From Paragonimus westermani (Eukaryota; Platyhelminthes; Trematoda; Plagiorchiida; Troglotrematidae), in NCBI GenBank assembly GCA_008508345.1, contig QNGE01000919.1:2945-66944 (forward strand): a stretch of DNA of 64,000 nucleotides, written 5' to 3'. Positions 1 to 8,720 of the stretch are shown piece after piece. The stretch's first letter is position 1. Each line of letters starts with the position of its first letter. The notes below the pieces were generated by a model. That model saw only the letters and a list, made by a program, of their open reading frames with translations, was not told where the DNA came from and made no database searches. The position numbers and the translations under genes are program-made.

Positions 1-41
1 GCGTGCCTGGGGAAAACGCGACTTATTGCGGCGAGCACTGA

Positions 42-54
42 ATTGGTGAGTCCG
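42..54 (+). promoter_or_regulatory. Probable tRNA primer-binding site of copy A
   Basis: The sequence ATTGGTGAGTCCG follows the putative LTR end. Its TGGTGAG core starts with TGG, as expected for pairing with a tRNA CCA end. The element at 58.6-64 kb has TGGTGAGCCCG two bases after its LTR, which supports the assignment. I cannot name the primer tRNA. CsRn1 is reported to use tRNA-Trp, and the match here to animal tRNA-Trp ends would be imperfect. Confidence 0.5.
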
Positions 55-175
55 TTCAATTTCTTTTTGGTTTTCACAGGTATATCTTTTGTATAACTGA
101 GTTGCTATTTCTTCAATACGTTTTACATATTCATTTTTTTATTAAAAAATTCGATTTATTATCCATCCCGCCTTA

Positions 176-985
176 ATGGAGGCTCAACCGCACGTTTTTT
201 CAGACGCTTCGGTCAGTGCATTAGCCGTACCGTTTGCACCCTTTAGAGAGAATAATCCCAAATCGTGGTTTGCTCAGTTAGAATCCACATTTGCGCTACG
301 ACAGATTAGTTCAAAGCTCACGTGTTTTCATCACGTAGTTGTTGCACTGCCATCTCACGTCATTGACGAGGTGGACAATGTTCTGGAGTTACCAGACTCC
401 ACGAAGCCCTACGAGCAACTTTAAGCGGCCGTAATTAGGCGCGTTGGTTTGTCCGACCGCCAACGTATTTCTCAGCTTCTGAGTGCGACCGAGCTTGGTG
501 ACCGTAAACCATCGTAGCTCCTTCGCCACATGCGGCGGTTAGCTGGCACGACACACATAGATGAGGCTCTACTTAGAGAGATGTGACTACAGCGTTTGCC
601 CGAGGATATGCAAAACATTCTTAGCGCAAACCCATCAGCAACCTTTTCAACCTTGGCTGATGTCGCACCCCGGATCTGGGAAACATACGGCTCCGCTCTT
701 TCCCAGCTCGCTTCTAATAATCAGGGCGCAATTGCAAGTCTAACTGCTCAAGATGCCGCCCCAACTAAATAGTTTCACGCCTTAAGGCCGCATCGTTCGA
801 GATCACGTTCGACTACCTCCATTCGACGACACAGTAGCCACGCAGGGTCACGTGATTCTCGTCGGGCGCCACCGAACTCTAATCCGAATCATTGCTGGTA
901 TCACCAGGAACTTGGCAAGAAAGCCCGACGATGCCGACAACCTTGTACCTTTGGTCCAGTCAGCAAACAGGGCAGCCAAGTCCAC
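176..985 (+). pseudogene. Gag pseudogene of copy A
   Basis: The frame opens at ATG 176 and encodes a capsid-like segment resembling the intact Gag at 62924-63766 (for example a shared PFAPF/NNPKSWF-type start and a LATEL/LSELKLGD-type middle). In-frame stops lie at 422-424, 515-517, 584-586 and 770-772; between them the similarity continues in the same frame, so decay is mainly by point mutation. The CHCC motif begins at the Cys codon at 893 (CWYH, then CRQPC). Gag and pol are in one frame here, unlike in the 58.6-64 kb element where pol is in the -1 frame. No product is expected. Confidence 0.8.
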
Positions 986-3720
986 ATGGTTAACGACGTA
1001 ACTGACCCGCCTGGTCGCCTGTTCTTTCTAAAAGATCGCGAGTCGGGGATCCGCTATCTTATCGACACAGGTGCCGAGATCAGTGTGATCCCACCTGAGA
1101 CCCACGACTTAAACAGGTCATCTATTTCGTATCTTCGCGCGGCCAACGGAAGCACTATAAAAGTGTTTGGTCAGCGCCCTCGCACACTTAATTTAGGTTT
1201 CCGTAGGCCTTTCCGCTGGATCTTCACGGTCGCCGACGTCCAAGTGGCGATTATTGGTATCGACTTTCTCCAACACTTCGACCTTTTGGTAGATTTCAGA
1301 CGATACCATCTGGTCGACCAAACGACAAAGCTTACGGTTACAGGGATTTTGACCGATAAGGTATCAATCAGTCCCATATATCAAAGTTCTACGAAACTAA
1401 ACTCCTTTAGTTCCCTAATCGATAAGTATCCGACTGTTTTTAGACGGTCTTCAACTCTGCCTGCCGTCAGGGGTTCCACGAGGCACCACCTAGTCACGAC
1501 AGACCCGCCGGTGTTCGCCAAAGCTCGCAGGTTGACACCAGACAAGCTTAAAATAGCTCGCGTTGAGTATGAGCACATGCCCGAGCTCGGAAACATTCGC
1601 CCGTCCAGTAGCCCTTGGGCGTCTCCACCCCACATGGTCCCTAAAGCGTCAGGCGATTGGCGCCCGTGTGAAGCTTATCGTTCGCTCAACTACGCCATAA
1701 TACCCGACAGGTATCCGATTTCGCACATACAGGACATCACGGATAGCCTTCATGGTACCCGTGTTTTCTCGAAAATTGATCTGGTGCGCGCATACCACCA
1801 GATCCCGGTTGCGAATGAGGATGTTGCCAAAACAGCCGTCATCACACCATTCGGTTCATTCGAGGTTCTACGTATGCCGTTTGGTTTAAGAAACGCTGCA
1901 CAAACGTTCCAACGTTTCATCGACGACGTCACACGGTGTCTGGATTTCGTCCACCCCTACATCGATGACCTATTAGTTGCAAACGCGTCTGAAGAAGATC
2001 ACCAGATTCATCTGCATTAGCTCTTCGACAGATTAGCAACTTTCGGCATAACGATTAACGCGGAGAAGTGTGTTTTTGGTCAATCAGCGATAGAGTTTCT
2101 AGAACATTACGTTGACCAGAACGGTGTTCGACCGTTAACCGATAAGGTAGGAGTAATCCGCAATTTTCCCCGTCCTACCACCCTCGCCGCTATTCGTCGA
2201 TTTAACGGGATGGTCAACTACTACAGGCGGTTTATTCCACTTTGCGCTCAGCTTATACAGCCTTTAACCGGTTTACTCCGCGGCCGTTTCAACGGAGTTG
2301 TAGAGTTATCACCAACAGCCATCAAGTCGTTCGATAGAATTAAGGACGCATCAGCCACCGCCGTTATGGTGCACCACTTCAACTCAGCCGCGGAAATAAG
2401 TTTAGCTGTTGACGCGTCAGACACTGCAGTCGGCGCCGTACTTCAACAGTTCCTCGATGGACTCTGAAACCGCTCGCTTTCTTTTCCAGACGTTTACTTC
2501 CGGCTGAAACTAAGTACAGTACGTTCGATCGTGAGTTGTTAGCAGTTTACTCGGCTGTTCGGCACTTACGACATGTCCTCGAAAGAAACCAGTTTGTGAT
2601 TGTCACCAACCAAAAACCGCTGGTTTTCGCCTTCCGCAGTAGGTCTGGGAGATATTCGCCCCGCGAAGTTCGCCATCTGGACTTCGTATCCCAGTTTGCG
2701 TCTGATGTACGTCACGTTTCTGGCAGCGATAAAGTTTTGGCTGACGCTTTATCCCGAGTATCTGCACTAGTTGGACACGACTCAATCGACTTGAACGCTA
2801 TGGCCAACGTACAACGTTCGGTAAATGATTTCCGCGCCCCCTGTCAATAATAAGCTATACGGCTGACTGATTAACCTTTGCCAGCGTCTGCAGACACTAT
2901 CCTTTGCGATACCTCTACTGGACATCCACGTCCAGTAGTTCCTACCCTTTTCCGACGACGCGTGTTCGACACGCTACACAACATAGCCCATCCTGGCATC
3001 CGGGCCACGACCAAGTTCATTTCCGATAGGTACGTCTGGCCTGGTGTGCAAAAGGATCTTCACACGTGGACACGACCTTGCCTAGCTTGTCAACAGGCTG
3101 AGGTTCACCGCCACGTGTCGGCCCCGATTGGCCAATTCCCTCCGATTACATCTCGACTTGCTCATCTCCACATTGACATTGTAGGTCCTTTGCCACCTTC
3201 CGATAGGATGACATATCTTTTGACGATGATAGATCGTTTCACGCGATGGCCAGAGGCCGTCCCCACAACCGACATCCGTTCAGGGACTGTAGCGCGCGCA
3301 TTCGTTGAGCGTTGGTTGGCATCTCATGGTCGCCCGGCCACGGTTACGACCGACCGTGGCCCTCAGTTCGAGAGCGGTTCTTTTGCGGAAACACTGAGCT
3401 CGCTTGGATGTCATCGCACGCGGACCACGGCATACTACCCGGCTACAAAAGGTATGGTCGAACGCTTCCACCGACAACTAAAAGCAGCCCTTGCCGCGGT
3501 CGACGCAATCCGTTGGACAGAAGCCCTGCCAATGGTTCTACTCGACATCCGCGCCGCCCTTGAGACTGACCTTCACATTTCCAGCCCCGACCTCCTGTAC
3601 GGCCAACCACTGCGTCTTCCTGACGATTACTTTTCATCCGCCACCGACGCCCTGCGATATGATGCAGCTTACGCCAACCAGCTCGCTTCGCACATGCGCC
3701 GCCTCCGTGTCACGGAGACA
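986..3720 (+). pseudogene. Pol pseudogene of copy A (protease-RT-RNase H-integrase)
   Basis: An aspartic protease motif (IDTGAE) near 1060-1080 is followed by reverse transcriptase with [19 protein letters not shown] and a catalytic YIDD box near 1960-1975. A TAG at 2018-2020 interrupts RT, but similarity resumes in the same frame (VNYYRRF near 2215). RNase H has VDASD near 2415. The frame changes near 2450-2464 after a TGA at 2465, then continues with STFDRELLAVY and ADALS. Stops at 2848-2853 and near 2872 precede integrase, which has an HHCC zinc region (2975-3095) and the D, D-35-E residues in HIDIVGP, TTDRGPQFE and MVERFH. The sequence is lost at the N at 3721, before the GPY/F region. 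Confidence 0.88.
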
Positions 3721-3721
3721 N
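3721..3721. other. Single-N scaffold join
   Basis: The only undetermined base here falls inside the integrase C-terminal region, and retroelement coding similarity ends abruptly after it. Like the Ns at 49811 and 58045, it probably marks a contig join of unknown real length rather than one ambiguous base. Confidence 0.6.
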
Positions 3722-4439
3722 AGAGTGTTCCTTCATTATTTTGTCCGTTTTATTACTCTATTTCCATAATTGGTGTCTTGTACAATTAACAATTATGTGT
3801 ACGTTATGTAGTTCACGTTGAAATGTGTGTACTGATCACGCTTATCCGAGCGTGTTTCTCGCGAATGGGTTGAGAAATATACCATTATTATTATTATTAT
3901 TACATAATGGGTATCTGGATTAAGCTATCGCAGCATTCTAAACGTGCGAAACCAAGCTAATTGCCGATTTACCAGGACAGCCGTACTGTCAATACAAGCA
4001 GTTTGTGAGCATGCTCACGTGTATCATTCCGCATGTGTGAAGGTTAATAAAAATAATACACACCATTTTTGCTACCCAAAAAAGTGTGAGCAGACCTACA
4101 CCACTCATGTGAATTTTGTTTTATCGAATCGCTTCACATTAATGGTGGCAGCGCCGAAGGATCAATTTCAGCCATCTTGCTTAACTCGTTACGTGGAAAA
4201 TGGGCACTAAGGAGTCGAAAATGCCGGGGGTTTGTTCGCTTGCAAGCTCTTACCGTTTGGCCAAACTAGCGCGCAAGGGGCATTCTGGAGGTAACCTTAA
4301 GACACCCACGGCTTTTGTTGCAAGTTAGGAGCAACTGATTCCTCCAGTTTTACAATACTTTCGGGGTTACCGATATTTTTTGTGTAAACTCAAAAATGTA
4401 GAGGAACGTCCACTTGCAACCACTTTTTCGGTCTTCGAA
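3722..4439. other. Non-coding stretch with a possible LINE 3' tail
   Basis: No gene is visible. An (ATT)6 microsatellite lies at 3884-3901, directly after an AT-rich segment. A trinucleotide tail of this kind is typical of the 3' ends of some non-LTR retrotransposons, so 3722-3901 may be a LINE 3' untranslated end, but no coding part supports this. From 3902 to 4439 I see nothing assignable; the 5' end of the CACTA-like element should lie here, but I could not identify a terminal repeat. Confidence 0.3.
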
Positions 4440-4528
4440 AGTGTCTTGGGAAATTCCTTAATGGAAGCAAAGTCCACTGATCATGTTCTTCAGCCTTCCA
4501 CTCCGACGATCACTCAAGTAGTGATGAC

Positions 4529-6247
4529 ATGGACTATCTCTATGGCACGGGATACAGGTATGTGACAATTTCATCCACCACTATTGTCATCATTATCTTA
4601 GACGACGTCGTCGGTACGAACGAGAAGAAGAGGACATCCACAGAAGTTGTCTGTGTGATTGCTGTAGAGGCCCGCTTATCTTTAAAAGCCGTCGGCATTA
4701 TGCTCAGTCACTTGAGGGAAATGTTGCCTCAGCTACCGTTGGATGCACGCACTCTTTTGGGAACACCACGGGAGTGTGCGTGCACATTCATCGAGGGTGG
4801 AGAATACGTCCACTTCGGTTTGACTGAATGCATACGCCACGACGTACGTGGGCAATGGACAAAAGACGTGAATGTTCTGCGACTTCAGCTGTATATTGAT
4901 GGTTTGACCCTTTTCAAAAGTTCACGTTCACAACTGTGGCCCATCCTTGGAAGGCTGATATCCCCTTCCACATCAGCGTTCTTCGTGGGACTATTCTGCG
5001 ATCTTTCTAAACCCGTGAATGTCGCAGAATATTTGGATAGCGTGATAGAAGACTTGTCGGTCGTATTGAGTGTTGGTTTGTTGCTGTCAACATATAACCG
5101 CCGTGTGCAAGTCGTTTTGGATTGCGTAGTTGGTGATGCACCAGCCGGAGCTTTTATTCGCCAGGCGAAAAACCACACTGGTTACCGCTGTTGTGAAAAG
5201 TGTACTGCACCGGGAGTGTACGTGAACCCCGAACTGGTGTTCCCACTTAGCAATTATCGCTTACGAACAGACGACGACTTCAAGACCCGACGCTAAGATG
5301 AACACCACGTTGGACAATCACCTTTTGAAAGGTCGAATGTGGACATGATAACATGTTTTCCACCTGATTACCTGCACATGGTGTGCCTTGGAATGATGTA
5401 GCGGTTGATGAACCTATGGAAAGCAGGTCCAACGGAAAGAAAAATCCGTCTAGGATTATCGCAGACTACCCAGTTGAACAGTAGGTTGATGAGACTGAGA
5501 GAAGCCCTGACTTGTGAGTTCCCCAGGAAATGCCGATCAACTGTGGATAGCTACTGTTGGAAGGCAACGAAATTTCGGCAATTCCTATTGTACATCGGCC
5601 CAGTGGTGTTGAAAGGAGTGGTAGATGACATAATCTACGAAAACCTCCTAAACTTTCCAGGTTTTATATACCTACTTTGCTGCCAAATGTGGTGTTTCCA
5701 ATATGTGGATTCCATGGAGTCGTTGTTGCGAAAAACACTGGTTCAGTTCGCTGTTATTTACAGTGAATCTGAGCTTGTGTTCAACTTCCACTGTGTCAGC
5801 CACTTGTGTGGAGAGGTCAGACTGCACGGACCGCTAGAATTTCATTCGGCGTTTCCATTTGAGTCGTACATGAGAGCTTTGCGCGGTTTCGTACTGTCAC
5901 CGAATATGCCCACATTGCAGATCTTCCGACGCATAACGGAAAGGATGAATGTACAGCTACCAAATGACAGTGCACTCGTGGATGATGCGAAGGCAACACT
6001 CACTCCTATAGCAGCGAAAAAACATGATAGGTTCATTCACGGAGGTGTAATGTACAGTGACGTCAAGCCGAACAACGTGGTGTTGGCGGATGGACTACCC
6101 GCGGTAATCACCGGCTTCTCTGGAAGACGCATTCGCATACGGCGTTTTGCAACCTGTTGCGATTTTTTTAACAAGATGTTGCCTTTCAGCAGACTCTACA
6201 TTTTTCTGTCCCCATATATCCACATCCACCTGCTGGGTGGACCGTGA
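4529..6247 (+). pseudogene. TNP2-like CACTA transposase pseudogene
   Basis: The reading frame resembles the animal family related to plant TNP2/Transposase_21 proteins. Typical blocks are LQLYIDGL and FKSSRSQLWPIL near 4885-4960, the Cys-rich HTGYRCCEKC near 5175-5205, RTDDDF near 5265, [11 protein letters not shown] just after a TAA at 5294-5296, and [13 protein letters not shown] near 5355-5395. A second in-frame stop, TAG, is at 5399-5401. Further on are YWKATKFRQFLLY-like and HC-x-HL...FPFESYM blocks near 5560-5875, reminiscent of the DUF4218 region of plant CACTA transposases. A candidate 44-bp intron (4558-4601, GTATGT...TTAG) lies near the 5' end. With two stops in one frame it is presumably inactive. 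The encoded enzyme would cut and join transposon ends. Confidence 0.72.
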
Positions 6248-6412
6248 ACGTATCCAGTGCAAAGGACTGCTTTTACCATTGAAGGACAGTTATGTATTTT
6301 ACCCAGTAATGCACACCTGGAAATTTGTTCGTAAAATATATCTTACCTAATTGCATTCTTTTTCTTTGAGCAACAACACAATGCTTGCGCTAATGAACGC
6401 TTTCATTTTCAG

Positions 6413-7689
6413 ATGTACCAGGTTGTTGAGTTCGATGACAAAAGCGTGGGCGTAGTGCACAGGTCGTGGATTACGCAGCCAGGGTTTGCGCTCTGGCCGA
6501 GATTGCCATCCACAAAGCATCACAAATTGCTCTTGGGTGAAATGACAGCACCCACTGGTTCAGAGCTGTACAAAGTCAAGATGCATCGCGCGACAGGTAT
6601 GCGCTTTTGATTTTCTCAACATTTTCTAGATGACTTGCAGCTGGTTTACAGACACCAACAAATACTGGAACAGTTGTCAGATATACCATCGTCTGACGCC
6701 ACGGGTATAATGGATCGCGATGGCAAACGTAAGAGGTATAGTGAAATCGCACTACGTCATATTTGCAGACAACCCATCGTTCGTTCTGACTTCACGTATG
6801 AAGTGGAAGAAAAAAAGAAAACCTCCAGTGTACAGCGTCGACGTCGACTATTCTTCACCACCACCACAATTAGAGAATATGTCCCATGCATCTCCATCTC
6901 AACCACGATGGACATTGGGGTCACTGGAGAACCTGCCCTCTTTCTCCAGCCCTATTGCTTCCAGGTATGTCATTAGTAAAATGTCAATCAGTACGCATTT
7001 AGCTCCACCATCGTTAGTCCCCCAGCAGCATACAGTGAGGCAATGTGCAAAAACGACCCAGCCGAAGGAGTGAGAGAGTTAAAAGGTAAGTTCGTTCAAT
7101 ACAAGTAATCACCGTGTTTACCAGGTGTAAGTGAGAACTTACTTCTCCGAAACACCCGAATCCGCGAGGAGTTGCATGCCCTACGGCTGGATATTCCAAC
7201 ATGCAGCTCCCGGTACGTCATCCACTGCGCACTTTCCCGTGCGATTCCCCATGCAGTTCATAGGGGACATGCAGCGGCTGGATATGAAGCTGGAAGAAGC
7301 AAAAATATATACCCAGCTGGTATGTTTGACTTTTCCGATTCACCGTAAGCAGGTGACCTTTCTCAGCAGTGTCGGCGGCACGTCCATGTCTGAATGCACT
7401 CGTAATGTTATGAGAACATTACTGACGGGTGAATTGGAGAAAATGCTAAACTGGAGAGGAGTGAACAATCTTGTAGCTATTGCCTCCACACCGTTGGCTG
7501 CAGCCATCGTTGGTATGTTCGATCACCGAAACTAATCACTTGTTAAATGTAGAATCCATCGTGAAGAAGGCTTACCCCGGCGTATCGCATGCGAACGTCA
7601 AGGGAACCCTTCAAAGGTGGATTCAGAAGGCCAGATTGCGGGCTTCAAAAGGAGCCGACGATATGGTTACCGACATTTTTGCACTGTGA
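6413..7689 (+). pseudogene. DUF4806-type companion gene with micro-introns (one frame break)
   Basis: The first exon opens at ATG 6413 immediately after a TTTTCAG acceptor and encodes a VVEF...VVHRSWIT block typical of this animal protein family. Five GT-AG introns of 33-40 bp restore or keep the frame: 6597-6629, 6729-6768, 6965-7002, 7086-7124 and 7320-7352; a sixth is 7513-7552. I checked the phase at each. The C-terminal exons encode DMQRLDMKLEE, VGGTSMSECTRNVMRTLL, LNWRGVNN and GTLQRWIQKARLRA, matching the DUF4806 pattern, ending at TGA 7687-7689. Between about 7200 and 7260 the frame does not join cleanly; a possible intron 7213-7256 would lead into a stop, so a one-base lesion is likely. 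Its function is unknown; family members are found beside CACTA-like transposases. Confidence 0.68.
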
Positions 7690-7923
7690 TTATAAGTACG
7701 CACTCGTTAAACTCATGCAGATGTTGCTGTGAAAATTGTGCTTAATATAACGTATGAATATTCATGTGACTTCTACATCGTTTCTCGTGAATTGAAACAT
7801 TGCGTCGTCATTATTGTGCGAGATTAGATTTCCGCTTGACGTCACTGAGCTCCGCAGGTAAACAGATAATGGGCAGCATATTATCAGATCGCTTAATGGG
7901 GCTGCACGCATTTTTTCTCCCAC

Positions 7924-8026
7924 CGTTCCCTGAGTGTTCCCAAAGTGTCTAGTTAGAACACTCAGGGATGACTCGGGGAACGCTCAGGGAACAATCAAGG
8001 AACGCTTAAGGAACACCCAGGGAACC
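7924..8026. repeat. Short degenerate direct and inverted repeats, possibly CACTA subterminal
   Basis: A unit of about 11-12 bp around GGAACGCTCAGG recurs four to five times in tandem at roughly 7974-8026, with variants AATCA, CTTAA and CCCA. Inverted copies (GTTCCCTGAGTGTTCCC) lie at 7924-7941. CACTA transposases commonly bind such clustered subterminal motifs in both orientations. The position just after the DUF4806 gene fits that role, which is inference. Confidence 0.5.
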
Positions 8027-8039
8027 GTCGTGCTGCTAG

Positions 8040-8720
8040 GGTTGCCTGATCTTCTGCAATGGTAGTACAGGATGCCAGCTCGGAGATGCGACGTTGTAGA
8101 CTGCCGAGTAGTAATCCCTGAATAACGGCCACAACTAGGGAGTCAGATGAAGTCTCCCTGTTGGGCGGTTGTAAAGAAAGAGATGAAGGTTTGTTCTTTC
8201 TTAGTCGTCGCATATGCTTAAATAAGTAGTTTTTGTTTCCGCGGGCTCTTATGAGGATCTTTTCTTGCATGAGTTTGGTGTGTTCGCAGATTTCCCGCCT
8301 ACACCTGTTTCGGACAATGTGGTCCTCTGAGTTTCCTGTAAGCTTATGCTTCGCGAATAAATGGGAAGGGTTATCGCAAAGACGACGTATCCTGCGTGGA
8401 AGTTGTGGTGGACAAGAGAAAATGCACAGTTTGCGCGGTATAAACAAGTCATCCGCTCTTTGAATTGCGCCTTGATACGTACGGTAGTTCTGGTCCACGA
8501 AGTCCAAGTCAAGAAGAAGTAAATCTAGGTAAGTTCTCAGGCCGTTAAAATCTGCCTGATCGAAGTTTCGAACCGTGGACCTTTTTGGTGGTTGTTGTAA
8601 CCAGTAACAGATAAGATCAAAGGTCAACAGATTGTGGTCACTTTATCTAAGTGGCGGCTTGATGATCACTCTTTCAATGAAAGGGAGCATACGAAACGGG
8701 AATTTGTGGATGTATTCCGC
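8040..8720 (-). pseudogene. CR1-like LINE fragment, end of endonuclease and linker (family A)
   Basis: Reading the minus strand, a segment with PPLR, a stop, then SDHNLLTFDLICYWLQ matches the end of the apurinic endonuclease domain seen in the LINE at 44157-44708. It continues through FIPRKL, a tract with RRLRKNKPSSLSL, and ETSSDSLVVA, which matches the pre-RT linker near 44950-45010. The Gln before SDHN is replaced by a TAA. No RT follows, because the copy ends at about 8040 next to the repeats of the CACTA unit. It is non-functional. Confidence 0.7.

Larger units (their letters stand above)
1..3720 (+). mobile_element. Decayed Ty3/gypsy LTR retrotransposon, CsRn1-like (copy A)
   Basis: The order leader, Gag, protease, reverse transcriptase, RNase H, integrase is readable on the plus strand, so this is a Ty3/gypsy element. 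The Gag nucleic-acid-binding motif is C-x2-H-x9-C-x3-C, the unusual arrangement known from the trematode CsRn1 clade, and the same spacing is seen in the element at 58.6-64 kb. The copy is dead: gag has four in-frame stops, and pol has stops at 2018 and 2848 and a frame slip near 2460. The left end is cut by the window start; bases 1-41 may be the last part of the 5' LTR. The right end is lost at the N at 3721, so there is no visible 3' LTR. Confidence 0.88.
4440..8026 (+). mobile_element. CACTA/EnSpm-like DNA transposon with two genes
   Basis: A TNP2-like transposase pseudogene (4529-6247) is followed in the same direction by a DUF4806-type gene (6413-7689), and then by a cluster of short repeats (7924-8026) of the kind found subterminally in CACTA elements. 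This gene pair is the reason for the assignment. I could not find a convincing CACTA...TAGTG terminal inverted repeat or target duplication, so both boundaries are approximate. A LINE fragment begins about 14 bp after the last short repeat and may have been the insertion target or have truncated the end. Confidence 0.6.

Noticed and set aside
3722..4530. CACTA terminal repeat, for example GCACTAAGG near 4202
   Set aside because: No inverted partner TAGTG was found near 7690-8040, and a single CACTA string is expected by chance.
7213..7256. A further micro-intron in the DUF4806 gene
   Set aside because: Splicing it brings in a stop in the following exon, while leaving it in keeps plausible domain sequence in another frame; a frame lesion explains it better.
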